From NCBI RefSeq assembly GCF_932294415.1, contig NC_065543.1:2368976-2432975 (forward strand): a DNA stretch of 64,000 nt, given 5' to 3'. The translations under genes and the position numbers were made by a program. The notes beneath the pieces are model-generated. The model was given only the letters and a program-made list of their open reading frames with translations. It made no database searches and was not told the DNA's origin. The DNA is from Quercus robur. Lineage: Eukaryota > Streptophyta > Magnoliopsida > Fagales > Fagaceae. Shown here in pieces: positions 48,620 to 61,812 of the stretch (within the stretch, counting starts at the first letter, position 1; the number at the start of each line of letters is the position of its first letter).

Positions 48620-49984
48620 GAAATTGCACAGACCCATTGAAGCATGGCATACAAAGTGTAGCTTTCACATTTCGAAATATATGTAACATATTTGCTGTCC
48701 CAAACATTATTTGGGTTACGTTTTCTTAATGGAATCTTTTTCCGCCCTTCACTGTCTTTTTGTTATCTTTATCCCCTGAAATTAGAATATATATAAAAAA
48801 AAAAAAAAAAAAAAAAAGATTCTAGATGTTTTGGAGCCACTGCAAGTAGACTATTGTGATTGGTTCTTCCATTGAATTTTCTATGCATGAAATTGGATAC
48901 TGGAGTGCTTTTTCTTTGAAGGAATTCTTCATTGGTTTTCCATTTGCCAAAACGTTGTTGTGCTTGGTTATTGTTTACTGCTTTGTGCACTGGGTACAAC
49001 TTAAAAAGGAAAATATATATATATATATATCTTCTTGTGTATGGAATTCCTAATAAATTTGTGTGATCTATCAATAAATCCGCTATATTATTATTTGAGG
49101 TGAAAATAGAATTTTCCATTTGGTATTAAATAAGATTTTTTTCAACATTATAAATCACAAAAAGGATTTGACCATAAAGCCCCTTTTCAATAAACTTAAC
49201 TCTGCCTACGAAGTTCTGTTGATTAAAAACGATAAATACGAATAGGAACAATAGAAAACAATTGCACAAAACCAACAGTCCTTTCAGCATTAATTTGACA
49301 GCATTGTTTATTGACTTCGTGTTCCATGCCCTGGAGTCTCAACTAGCGTTCTTCACGGTGCAATGACTTGGAAAATTAGACTCAGCAACCACTTTTGGAA
49401 AATTACTTACCTAGTAGTTTAACGTTTAGACTTGGCTTCAATTTTTATATATTCTTTGAAGCTCCAAGAATTAATGGAAATGATCTATTTTCCAATCTGA
49501 AATTTCCTGGAAAGGATTATTTTAGACCGTAATACATATGCTCTTGGCCTTTTTTTTTTTCAGTTTTTAATGCCAAACAACCCAAGGCAGGGTGTATCTA
49601 ATGGACTGCTTTTCTGGGTCGAAAGCCTTGAATGAGACCTTCTGAATTCAGCTCACTCTTCCTTATTTAGCCCGAAGTACCCACGAAAAAAAAAAAAAAA
49701 AAAAAAAAAAAAAGCCCAAAAGCTTTGCATTTGCACATGATTTGGTGATTTCTTCAATGACCAGTACGTACAGTACTACTCCATCATCCACAGTTTTTCA
49801 AAAACAACTCCACCGACACCGTCCAATATAATCTCATAGACTCGTATCTTCTTTGTTCCCAATTCCCATCAAACCAACCAAAGTAAACCGGGTCCATCTG
49901 AACAACTAAGTTAGACTGATATCTTCCCCTTTTTCCTTTGCGCTTTTGAAAATCGAGCATAACGAAATGATTTTTCTTGTTGGA

Positions 49985-50395
49985 GTTGAGATTTATTTCT
50001 TTTTAACTATAAAATATAGGACAAAGATCTCTTATAACTTTATTTAATATTTTCTTATTAGATGTGAATCTTGTAACTATAAAATATATGACAATGATTG
50101 GTTATAACTCCATTTAATAATTTTTTTAATAGACATGAATTTTAACAAAATCACAGATCAAAGATTAATATCTATGATATCAATCAAATATTTAAATTTT
50201 GAGATTTTACAATTTAAAATTATGCATAAAAATAAGTTTATAAACTAAATAGTAAATAAAATCTAATTGACATGTGTGTTAAAAATATAAAGAAAATACA
50301 ATTTAATAGTTAGATTTTCAAAATATGTAGCTGTGTTAAGATTTTAGTGAGAATTATAGTCAATGACTACAAACTAGTTTATAACTAACCTTTGT
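49985..50395. repeat. Dispersed repeat, copy 1 (partner 51590-51960)
   Basis: Both stretches share, in order, ATATCAATCAAATNTTTAAATTT, AAAATTATNCNNAAAAAATAA-type blocks and TTAGATTTTCAAAATATGTAG. Noncoding, about 400 bp. Confidence 0.65.
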
Positions 50396-50979
50396 CCTAG
50401 AATATAAGTTTAGGTTGATGTCCAATTCTAAAATCCAAACTTTACATTCAAAATTAAACTGGAGTCTTAAAAGGCTAACCATAAACAGCAGCTTGGCCCA
50501 AAACACGACTGCTCTACAGAAAAACAGAACAAATCTAGACGTAGTCGTTTTCACTTTTTAGGATTGTGCCCAACATTGACTTAGTAATTGACTATTTGTA
50601 AGAAGAAAATGTCCTTTTAGCCTTTTAGGTATTCTAATGAATAATAATTTTATTATGATAGAATTTAACATTTGACGTTCGCTATTGATAATTGTGTTTT
50701 GTATCATCAGACCAAGATATCAATCAGTTTTTTGTATAGGCAAGAATTGAATCCCAGATTTCTTATTCAACCATGAGGAACTTTACCAATTATGCTAACT
50801 AAAACCCACCAAACGAGTAATAATTGATGTCTAGATTGACTCTGTGATTGACTCTTTGTTAGAAAAAATAAAAAGCTGGGGTAACAAAAACAAAAAAAGG
50901 TTGTAGCTTTTTCATGGCCAAAAGAAAACGAAAACAGGCATGTTCTTCTCGGAAAATGCAAGGAACCACCCTTTTCTTG

Positions 50980-51000
50980 TTCTTATTTTATACCCAAGAT
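50980..51000 (+). promoter_or_regulatory. Conserved TATA-like block, copy F
   Basis: TTCTTATTTTATACCCAAGAT corresponds to the blocks before C (26117) and G (58562), but the gene behind it is broken. Confidence 0.35.
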
Positions 51001-52265
51001 TAACGTACTGAATATTTTGCTAAATTAATATTTCAAAAAAAAAAATATTTAGGGTTTCAATTGTGCTGGATCTCTATTGATTTAATATTTTTGGGCATTC
51101 TTGAACATGGAAAAAAGCAAAACATACACATGTTTTTCTTTTTAAAAATTTAGTTATCATTTTACATTCTTAGCAAATTAAAAAAAAAAAAAAAAAAAAT
51201 TGGGGCCTTTTCTTACTTTAATAGAGGCCTTAAAATCTTCATAAAAAAATTGGGACAAATTGGGGGCCTAAGTTGCCTAGGGTTTAAGCCAGCACTGCCC
51301 AAACCTGATATGATCCGTAACCTAATAAACCTTACTTGAATCCAACCTGACCTGACTTGTTTCTAGGTCTACTTCACATATTTGCTTGCACTAGTGGCTC
51401 CACGTTAGAGCCAAGGTGGTCACAGGATCATCTTGACCTAGGAAAAAAAATCATTATTATATATAAAATTTAAAAATTTAATGATTTTTTTTACCCTCAA
51501 AAAAATGTGTGACCACCTTAAATTTTTTTAAGCTCAATATAATTAAACTTTTGACAAAATTTAGCAACAAATTAACTTGGTTGTAGACTAAGGCTACAAC
51601 TCCACTCGATTTTTTTTTTTTTTTTTTTTTTATTGGATACGAATTTTGACAAATCCACAATTAGATTACATTTTTTTTTCTTATATCCTCCATGCTTGCA
51701 AAACTTCAAGAAGATCAAAGATCAATAGTTTATATTATCAATCAAATGTTTAAATTTCGAGTTTTTGTAATCTAAAATTATACGCAAAAAATAAATTTAT
51801 GGATTAAATAGTAAATAACATTAAATTGACATGAAATTTGACATGCGTTTTAAGAACATACAATTCAATGGTTAGATTTTCAAAATATGTAGTTATGTTA
51901 ATTTGTTTAGTGAATGTTGTAGTCTTAGGCTATAACTAATTTTGTAATCAAATTTTGTCCTCAAACTTTGTTCCTCTTAACAATATATTGAGCCCTTACT
52001 AACAAAAAGAAAAATTGAAGAAAAGTTTTATTTAACTAAAATTTTGAAAAATATGTAGCTTGCAGCATTGATGATGAGATTATCATGCAATGATTTCAAA
52101 ATATTAAATAAAAATAAAAATCGTAGAAGAAAATTGTAAGATTTCATGTATTTGGTTTTTTTTTTTTTTTTTTCCCTTTTATTTTTTGTTGCTGTCAATA
52201 TATAAATTTATCTTTTTATTGGATTTTGTTTAATTTAAGTTTCTTCGTGAACACTCTAAAAAAAG

Positions 52266-55200
52266 TTCCTGGAACCGCCGCTGTTTTACTGTTCTATGCA
52301 AAGAAGGATTTGTGGTAGGCTGGATTAACACTATGTTCATGGTGGTGGTAGTTATGTTTCGTAATACGCCAATATTGCCTGTGAAGAAGGCAATAACCAA
52401 GAAGAACAAGAAATTAATGAAAGCAGGAACCCGATGGAGTTCCACTAATGAAGTAAACATGAACATGATGGTAATCTCTTAGAGCCAATTATTTCTTTGA
52501 AGTAAAATTTCAAAATGCTTGAAAATATTACTAAAGCAAAAATTATCTCATGACACGTGAACAGAACTAAAAATACATTACAAATGTGTTCGATTTAAAT
52601 TTAATATTTTATATATACTACTTTTTTATAGGTTTTAATATAAAACTGTTAATAACTTATGACATATTTAATTTTTTATGAAAGAAATGAGTATATAAAT
52701 TTATGATGTTATAACCTGTAAAAAAATTGAATTAACAATTTTTCTAAAAATTTTAGTTAGTTTCCTCACAAAATATAAAAGTTTTGCTCACCTTTTTCAA
52801 GTAAAATAGCAAAAGAATTGTTAACTACGTATGAACGTGTATGTGTGTGTTGTATATATTGGTATATACGAGATATGTAATATATAATATTTGAAAGTGG
52901 AGAGAATTCAATTAAAGATTTTATGTGAATCCTTAAAGAGCCGTTGTAGTGAAGGTCTCGAACATTCAAAGCTTTAGTCAACCGGTCCAATCCTTTGTGG
53001 ATTAGTATTCAAAGAAGATATTATTAGTGGATTACTGCCTGATTGCAAGTCGATCGGTTGAGTTTATGAATTCGACCGGTCGAAGTGTGTTCTCATTTAG
53101 TTGAGATGTGAGAAAAATAGTTTTTGCAGACTTTTAATGTAACGGTTCTGAAATGTTTCAAATGGAAACTAAAGTTCTAGGAATTTGTTTTCGAAATTAA
53201 AACCAACCAAGGTATTTCTCCAAAGTTGCCTATTGAAGGGCTATTCACCATTGTCAATAAATAGTGATCTATATTCATTTTAAGAGTGAACTTCTCTCTT
53301 CTCTTAGAAATACAAGAAATCCTGTGAGTATTCTTCAAAATTGTTATTTGTAAAACTCAATATACTTGGTTGTATTCTTGGACAAATTTGCAGTAAGCCG
53401 TTAGCAACACTTTTGGGGGAAAAATATTGTCTAAGGAAAGCATTTCCATTGTGCCCCCAAATCAACAAATTTTATGTTTGACCTCTAAGTTACTATGATC
53501 TTTCCATTGTTCATATTCAAATTTGACAACAGTGTGTATATCAATTTGTGATATGGGTTTATACATATCATTTTGGTGCTAAAGTCAGTCTCCCAAGGGA
53601 AGATTTCTGTCTCTATCCCAGTTGGAACTTAGAACTTTCCTTGCATTTGCATGATCATTACTTTTTTGACATTGATCTTTCCTAGATGTTGATTTTCTCT
53701 TAAAACACACAAGTGACGGAAAAGATGGTCTTATATTTAGTGTGGTAATTATTGAGTACTTCCGAAGTACCATAAATACGCACTCTCCTCTCTTACATAA
53801 TTGTGAGTCCTACCTAAATTCGTGGTGGGACCTACAATTCATGTGAGAGAGGGAGTACGCATTTATAGTACTTCCGAAGTATTCAATAATTTTCCTATTT
53901 AGTGAAGTGTCATCAATGAACTGAAGCCTCTTGCTGTGTTTATAATGTTCTAAGAACACTTTAAAAACAGAAATCAAAAAATATTCTTCCTAATGATTTT
54001 ATTCTTTTTTCCAAAACCCAAAATACATTATTCACTTCAAATTTAGCTCATAAGCAATTTTATATTCACTCCATAAAGTTTAAAGTGAATGCTTGTAAAA
54101 TGTGAAAAATTTAAAATATTGCCTTTAGTCCTTACTAAACTTAAAGTCATTGTTTTTAGTGCTTTGTTGAGTGATGATGTGTCATTTTTTTAGTTTAATC
54201 ATATTATCTAAGGGACTAGAAGTGATAACTTTAAACTTGGAGTACTAAAATTGCTCATGTTCATAATTTTAGAGACCAACAATGTATTTTTTAAGCTTTT
54301 TATTTTTTATTTATTTATAATGCCAATTTATAAAACAAGAAACTAATTTAGAGTACAATTCAAAAGAAGCCCAATTTCTCTTCCTCTCTCAATGTGTCAG
54401 TTGTAGGCAATCAATATTGCCACCTAAGAAACAATATAAATGCTGTTAAATACTGTTGTAATTTATGATTAGCACTAACCTAGAATGACAAATGATTATT
54501 GATCCACAGATTTCTTTGTTGGGCAGAAAAGTTACTAGAGTGAGCTTTGCAAAACTTAAAGAAGCAACAGGCAATTTCACCACACACAATTCCATTGGGT
54601 TGGGAAAGGTTGGGATAATGTACAAGGCAGTGCTTCCAAATGGTTATCCCCTTGCAATTAAGAGGCTATATATATAAGTCTCAATCTTTTGGGAAACAAT
54701 TCAAATCTGAGCTATTATCTCTGGCTAGATTGAGACACAATAACATAATTTCCCTCTTGGGTTACTATAGAGAAAGGAAGGAAATGCTTATAGTATACCA
54801 ATATATATCGAATGGTAACATTTATGGCTGGCTACATGCTGGGAAAGACAAGAATAAGATCTTGGACTGGCCTTCAAGGATTAAAATTGCCGTTGGGATA
54901 GCAAGAGGCCTAGCATGTCTTCACCATAACTGTCATTTCTCAGTAGTCCATCTCAGCTTGAGTTCGAATGCTATCTTACTTGATTAGAATTTTGAGGCCA
55001 AGATATCAAGTTTTGGAGAGGCAATAATATTGAAACCTGGAGGGCTAAAGTCTGTGAACTCAAGTGATAACTACATGAGCGTTAGAGTTTTTTATGGCAG
55101 TGGGGTTAGGGAGTTGGATTATTTCAAAAAGGATGTCTATGATTTTGGCATTCTGCTTCTTAAGCTAATTACAGGAAAGGCACCCATTCAAATAAATAAT

Positions 55201-55290
55201 TATTCAAACCATTTAGATGGGAGTTACGTTGATTGGATTACTTGCCTTTTGACTTGCCCTTCTTTAATGTGCCATTTCATTGACAAGACA
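52266..55290 (+). pseudogene. BIR1-like receptor pseudokinase, copy F (broken)
   Basis: Only the juxtamembrane and membrane part of exon 1 is left (52266-52470, close to copy E), plus a scrap of the signal peptide at 51368-51385; the LRR part is replaced by repeats. The intron (to 54509) aligns with that of copy G. Exon 2 starts at 54510 and is very close to copy G, but four extra bases after AGGCTATATA (about 54665) shift the frame into TAA, and TAG at 54985-54987 replaces a Gln codon. The coding match stops at about 55290, where a minus-strand copia fragment begins, so the last 85 or so codons are missing. Confidence 0.85.
53743..53895. mobile_element. MULE-type MITE in copy F intron
   Basis: Ends GGTAATTATTGAGTACTTC and its inverse enclose 153 bp. 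TATTTAGTG (9 bp) flanks both sides at 53734-53742 and 53896-53904. Copy G has the empty site (TTATATTTAGTGAAGTG near 62270), a direct proof of insertion. Confidence 0.88.
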
Positions 55291-57330
55291 TCTCTTAAGC
55301 CACAAATGCAATGTGTTAGATCAAATTAGAGCCTAACCATAAGAACAAAGTGCAAATTATCAAAAAATGAAACTTCTCTGTCAACTCCAACAAAGGCCCT
55401 ATGGACTAATTCAAATTGCAAATACCAAACAAGTCCAAGCAATGCTTGAACTTGTGCAAAGACTTAAGCACCATGTCACCACCAAAAGTAGCATCATGAT
55501 TCCTGCCTCTAAAAGAAGCAACCTTAATAGACTCCCACACATCATTGTCTACTTAGGCAAGCATACCCTTAGTATGAAGAACTACTGTACCAAACTTGAC
55601 CTTAGTTTGCTTCTCCAAAGCACAAGGCTTACAAACTTCAAATTTGTAGTTCTTGGCACTCTCAAACAAAGTATTATCATTGGCATGCTCCAAAAATCTA
55701 TTAATGTTTGAAGTAACCTCCCCAATTGTATTAGATATTGCAATTACTCCACCTACAACAGTACTCCCTTTAAGGAAATACATGTTCCTTCAACATGGGG
55801 CCTTCATCACTAGGTTGTAAAACCATTCCTTCTTCAGACATATATGAAAGGTGAAAGCTAAATCCAAAACCCACTCATTTGAATGGCAAACAAATGATGA
55901 ACTAGTCAATGCAAAATCAAAATCCTTATTACTATCATGTGCGACATTTGCATTAGAATCCCTCTTGTCCTTATTTCGCAACAAAGGACAATCTTTCTTT
56001 CAATACCCCTTTTTTGTGACAATAGGTTCACTCATCTTTCTCAAGTTTCTTATCATTAGACATGCTCTTAACAATCAAAGCCTCAGTCATCGTGTCCCTT
56101 TGAGCTTGCTTATCTTTCTTACAATACTCATTATTAGTCAAAGAATTTAACACATCGGTACGTTTTAAGACCCCTTAACATAAGTTGTTTAACCTAGATA
56201 TTTAGCCAAGGGATTACTTAGATAAATTATTTAGTCCTAGGTTAACATAATAAAATCATATTATGTAAATAATGCGGAAATATAAAAAACACAACGATAT
56301 GATAACCTAGGAAAACCTAACCGATAAAAAACTTGGGGAGGATTTAACCTAGATATCCTCAAGGTAAAACAGATCCACTATGAAAGAATTGAAAAGTTTT
56401 TGCAACAGACCTTAGACCACTAACAACCTATTACTATCTCGAGTAGAAAACTTATTACCACGACCACGTGACAGCTTCGAGTCCACAAACTACTTCTTTC
56501 TTTCATCCACTACAACCACAAGTTCTCCTACTTGTGATTTTGAGACTCCACTCAAAGGTTTCAGATCTTCTTTAAAATTTCTTTGTACAGCAATTGAAGA
56601 GATCACTAAGTTCTTGACATGAATCTTGATCTTAATAACCTTAAGTGTGTATGAAGGTAAACACCTCTAGATCTCACAAAAGATTCAATGCATAACTCTC
56701 AAAAGACCTCTAAAACATAGCTAGGGTTTTTCCTTTTATACTTGAAGTAAAACACAAATCCCTACACGTCAAACTAGGCTTGGGCTGAATTGAAAATTCT
56801 GCAGAAAAATAAATCTGCACATGGTTTGATCAATTGAGTCTAATTTTTGATTGATTGAGCCTCGCAAAATAAATCCAATAATTTCTACAATTACTTAATT
56901 CCAATTTTACAAATAGGCACATTTTGAGCAAGCCTAAACCTAGACTTTATGTTTTGATTATAGTTTGCCAACATAATACAAATTAAAGTTCTAATACATT
57001 AGTTTCTAAAATCTTAGAACCTAACAACATCATCAAACTTTATCTCATCTTTTCCATACAACAGTGTAGTAATTAGGTGATCATAAGTATCAGGCAATGA
57101 ATTCAACAACAAGAGAGCTTTATATTCACTGCTAATATCAACTTCCAAAATTTGTAAATCAGCAAGTATTTTATTGTAATCATTCAAGTGCTCAAACATA
57201 GAAATACCTGCATGATATTGGAAACGAAAGAGTATCTTCTTCAAGTAGAGACGATTCTCCACACTTTTGGTCATATACTTGTTCTCGAATTTCTTTTAAC
57301 TAGGTTAAATCCTCTCCAGATTTTTTACCA
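55291..57330 (-). mobile_element. Ty1/copia fragment (gag to integrase start)
   Basis: On the minus strand, from right to left: a gag segment at 57274-57030 (FEHLNDYNKILADLQ, LLNSLPDTYDHLITTLLYG), interrupted by a solo LTR, then a zinc-knuckle remnant (CHKKGY...CP), a protease-like segment (EWVLDLAFTFHICLKKEWF, with the usual DSG active site lost), the pre-integrase zinc region (CKPCALEKQTK) and the start of integrase to about 55360. Several stops make it non-functional. No LTR of its own is recognised. It replaces the 3' end of receptor copy F. Confidence 0.8.
56157..57026 (-). mobile_element. Solo LTR nested in copia gag, 870 bp
   Basis: On the minus strand it opens TGTTAGGTTCTAAG. ACATC flanks both ends (56152-56156 and 57027-57031), and removing it rejoins the gag frame (KFDDV continuing to LNSLTNNEYC). 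The far terminal bases are GG instead of TG. It is related to the block at 46375-47211. Confidence 0.8.
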
Positions 57331-58561
57331 TAAAACGGTTGGTTTCATTGGTTTTCTTAAGTCATCATATTACTGTCTTCTTTACTTTTCTGCACTAAGT
57401 AATATGATTGCATGAGTTCAAGGATCCAAATTTTTTATTAAAATACACACACACACACACACACACTAATTTTAGCAATTTTATTCAATAAAATTACATT
57501 TTCCCCCCTTAACAATATCATTGATTTTTATAGAGTAATGTTACAGGCACAAACTTATCTACAACATTTTTACAAACCGTTGAGGTACAAAGTCTTATTG
57601 GTTTACATTTGGACCCACCACTTACAACACTTTTTTACTTGTCAATAACCATTCACCATATTAGCAATTTGTAAAAAAATTTGCAACTCTAACATTTTCC
57701 TCATTTAAAGGCCATTAAAAAATGTATAGATCTAAAATCTAAAACAAAATATAAAAGCCCCAAAAAAATTAGCGCAATAACAAAAATTACCAATAGTAAA
57801 GTTAAAAATAATTAAGCCTAATTAACAAATTGTACTCAAAACAAATAGCCAGTCCTTTAAAAAGTTTTGAACAAAATAATTGTACCTTTACCTAGAAAAA
57901 AATGCATGCATCAAAAACTCAAAAAAAAAAAAAAAAAAAAAAAAAAAACCCTCAGCTAAGAAGCAGTAAAGCCAACAATCAAAGCCGTCCCCCCTAACTT
58001 CAAGTCATTTCTCCGTTCTTGCATGAGTTTAACCTAGATCTAAATAATTAATTTGGGTAACTACTTAGCTAATTAATTAGGTTAAACAAGTCTAGTTTGT
58101 AAGGGTCTAAACAAAACAAACAATTCGAAATTTCTATCACAACCCAAACCCCTCCCCTCCCTTTCAACTCCTAGGTGCTTAGGTGAAAATGGACCATCAA
58201 TGTGGTCAGCAGTTGAAATATTGGTTAAAGTGTTCAAAGTATCATTTTTTTTTTTACTAGCTTCGGTCTTTGATATATTATACTTTATTTTATAATTCCC
58301 TTTTAAAGTTAATAACTTTATGATTTTTATTTTTTAAAATAAATAAATAAACAGTTAACAACTTTTTTTGTGTTGGGCTTCATTCAATAAAGAGAAATTT
58401 GGGTCCATATGGATCTTTTTGTTAGAAGCCGGCTTCATTTCTTTGTAACTATAAAGATTGTGACCCGCATTGACTCTGTAATTCATCATTCGATAGAAGA
58501 AAATGTTGTTAGCTTATGTAAGAGACTTGTGCTTTTTTCTAGATGCAAGGGACCACGCGCT
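57331..58561. other. Upstream region of copy G
   Basis: No gene. It holds a (CA)n run at 57444-57466, an A run near 57920, and a MITE-like stretch near 57540-57700 (ACAACATTTTTACAAAC). From about 58430 it resembles the upstream regions of copies C and F (ATTGACTCTGTAATT, AGAAGAAAATGT). Confidence 0.5.
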
Positions 58562-58582
58562 TTCTCTTTTATAGCCAAGAAT
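58562..58582 (+). promoter_or_regulatory. Conserved TATA-like block of copy G
   Basis: TTCTCTTTTATAGCCAAGAAT lies about 140 bp before the ATG and matches the blocks upstream of C and F. Likely core promoter. Confidence 0.5.
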
Positions 58583-58713
58583 AAGTGTAAAGTGGTTCAC
58601 ATTTGGCCTTCCTCCTTTGAGTACTGATTACATAAGCAAAAGATTTTACAATCTGAGTTTCTTTTATTATTCCATCTAGTTCCTGTCATCTTATTTCGTA
58701 CGTGTCAATACTC

Positions 58714-61700
58714 ATGCTGCTAAAATCTCATACCCAAATGGTTCTTAATTCAAGAGCTCTTGTTTTGCTCCACATTCTCGTCTGGTCATTGCCAGATACA
58801 CTTACCCTGAGTTCTGGTACCCTGAGCGATATCTCTTGCTTGAAATCTATTAGAGATTCCTTGGAAGATCCTCTCAATCACATAGCCACTTCTTGGACCT
58901 TCAACAACCTCGCAGAAGGTTCTATCTGTGGATATGTTGGGGTCAGTTGTTGGTACATATCTGAGAGTAGGATTCGAGGTGTGCAACTGGCGAACATGGG
59001 GCTCAAGGGCAAGTTCCCTAGGGGCCTTGTGAACTGCAGCGAACTTAGAATCTTAGACCTTTCAGGTAATGTAATTTCAGGATCAATCCCACGTGATATC
59101 AATGAAATACTTCCGGCTGTAGAAGTGCTCAAACTCTCAAACAATAACTTGTCTGGAGAAATCCCATCGAGTATAGGTAATTGCTCTAATCTGGAGGTTC
59201 TCATACTCGACAACAACAGGCTAACGGGGCAATTACCTCAGCAACTCAACCAGCTCATCCGTCTAGAAGTCTTCAGTGTTGCTAATAATTTGTTGTCAGG
59301 GCCAGTGCCAGACTTTGTTAACATCACTACAATCAAGCCCGAGAGCTATGTAAATAATAGTGGACTATGTGGAGGGCCTTTGGAATATTGCCGTAAAAAG
59401 CATAGATGGAGCTTTGAAATTTCTTTCAGGAGTGGGTTTGTAGTTGGTTTTGTGGTTTTTGCCTTTTCATATACAGCTTTTTTTACCTACTATTTTAATC
59501 TTTGTGTGGGATCAAACAAGAGGAATAAGATAATGCCAACAAATACTACAGAATTGACAGTGACCGGGAAGAACGTCGCTGAAAAAGTTGATCAAGTTAC
59601 CCAATTGATGAAGGTACTTTTTCTCACTCTATTAAAAGTGCTAGGGGCAAGTAAATATATAATAAGGGAGAGTGCAAAGTTACATGAGATATTGATTGTA
59701 AAGAAAAATCAGTTTTTTTGAAAAATTAGTTGAAATGATAGTTTCTTACAATGATTCGTGATTGGGGTATTGCTTTGTTATGTGTTGTGGGTCAAATAAC
59801 TGTTATATATACATGGCATTTAGTCTATTCCACGAATTTGTTGATATATTTTTTTTTTTGAGAAGCAAAAAAAAAAAAAAAAAATTATTGTTAGTGATAA
59901 ATGAGATTATTTCTTTGAAGTAAAATTTCAAATGCTTAAAAATATTACTAAAGCAAAAATTAACTCATGACGCGTGAACAGAACTAAAAATACATTACAA
60001 ATATGTTCAATTTAAATTTAATATTTTATATATACTACCTTTTTTTTTATAGGTTTTTATATAAAACTGTTAATTACTTATGACACATTTAATTTTATAT
60101 AAAAGAAATGAGTATATAAATTTATGATGTTATAACCTGTAAAAAAATTGATTAACAATTTTTCTATAAATTTTAGTTAGTTTCCTCACAAAATTTAAAA
60201 ATTTTGCTCACCTTTTTCAAGCAAAATAGCAAAAGAATAGTTAACTACATATGAACGTGTATGTGTGTGATGTATATATTGGTATATACAAAATATGAAA
60301 TATATAATATTTGAAAGTGGAGAGAATTCAATTAAAGATTTTATGTGAATCCTTAAAGAGCCGTTGTAGGAAGGTCTCGAAAGCTTTAGTCGACTGGTCC
60401 AATCCTTAGTGGATTAGTATTCAATGAAAATATTCTTAGTGGATTAGTGCTCAATTGCAAGTCGAGCGGTCTAGTTATGAATTTGACCGGTCTAAGTGTA
60501 TTTACAATTAGTTGAGATGTGAGAAAAATTGTTTTTGCAGACTTTTAATGTAATGGTTTTGAAAGCATTTTCTTTGTACCTAGGGCCAGCCCAAGATAAT
60601 TTGAGGTCTAAGGCAAAAAATTTAAAGGGGTCTTTTATATCTAAATATTACATAAATAATATTTAGTTTATTTTTTATTTCATATTTATTACTAATTCAT
60701 ACTTATTAAAATGGATAATTCACCCAAAGTGAGCTAATGATACTATATAGGTTTTATCAACTAGCATATTATCAATTTAAAAAAAAAATTATTCAAACAT
60801 TCATTTATTATATAGTTTAAGTGACACCGATCATATTACTATTACATCAGTTTGCAAGATTTTTGTTGTAAAATTTGTATTAGCTTTAGCAATTTTCATA
60901 TACTTAATGGAGATTAGGTTTCATTTCTATTAATTCTATTTTTTTTTTTTTTGGATAAAATACTAAACTTACTATAAATTTTATTACAAAAAAGCTTACA
61001 AACTGATGATGTGGCAATGAGGTGATATTTCAACAAAATAATAAATGAATACTAAATTATTTCATGTGATTGGTTACATGACAATTTATAGGAGTTATAT
61101 AATAAAACTTATAATATACTAGCTTAACTCTAACATTTTAGACCTTGGGAAAAAATGTACACTTAACTTACATTTTTCTTTAATTAAAAAAAAAAAAAAA
61201 AAATCCCTTACTATCCCCATATTTGGGGGCCTTTCCATGCTAGGGGGCCTTCGACCATGGCCCAAATGGCCTAGGCTTAGGGCCAACTCTATTTGTGCCC
61301 CCAAGTCATCAAATTTTATGTTGATCTCTTATAAGAGCATTCACATTTGGTCTCCTATATGCTATATGTTGATATATTTTAGCATCAAGGCATGAAAATT
61401 GCCCATTACCTGGTCTTGTAAAATCTTCTAATTGCAAAAGAATTTACAATTATGCTACAGTGTCATCCTAAATGTATGATGGCATTGTAACACAATTGTA
61501 AACCAAAAAAATTATATTTTATTCTTTTTCACCATTTGTTTTCTCCCACTCTCACTTCTATCTCTCATTTACTCTCTCCCTCTCTCTCTCTCTCTCTCAT
61601 AGAGCTCCTCCCTCCTCACTCTTTCTCTCATCTCACATCTCTTTTTCTCATTCAAAGCTTGCACCAAAGCTAGGTTGGATTCGTGGTCACGGCATGGCGA

Positions 61701-61780
61701 TCGGCGTGGATTTTGGATGGTTCGGAAGGTGGTGCTGGGATATGTGGGGGTGGCATGGTGGTGGCTCTGTTTGTTTGTTT

Positions 61781-61812
<32 letters not shown>

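Larger units (their letters stand above)
45561..48640 (+). pseudogene. BIR1-like LRR receptor pseudokinase, copy E (broken)
   Basis: Exon 1 begins ATG 45561 with a signal peptide (LIIALLYIFAWSF), then jumps by deletion into the third LRR (FLDLSSNNFIGEIP), with stop codons in LDNN*LTG and FS*LTF, the juxtamembrane CEAPLEPC block and a decayed membrane segment, ending near 46158. Exon 2 starts at 47526 after CATAG. It has TAG at 47787-47789, a frame shift before 48065, TGA for Trp at 48126-48128, and a 99-bp in-frame duplication near the end; the usual TAG has become CAG and the frame runs on to TGA 48638-48640. Catalytic motifs read VFHLNLGSKS and NFG. The intron contains an LTR-like block. 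Confidence 0.85.
48641..51367. other. Intergenic between copies E and F
   Basis: 48641-48770 is a typical 3' flank. About 49325-49430 carries the shared leader words of the cluster, a relict of the copy F upstream region. 49985-50395 is a dispersed repeat whose second copy is at 51590-51960. Long A runs lie at 48800 and 49690. No gene found. Confidence 0.5.

Noticed and set aside
58786..59216. Minus-strand frames opposite copy G exon 1
   Set aside because: Shadows of the LRR coding sequence.
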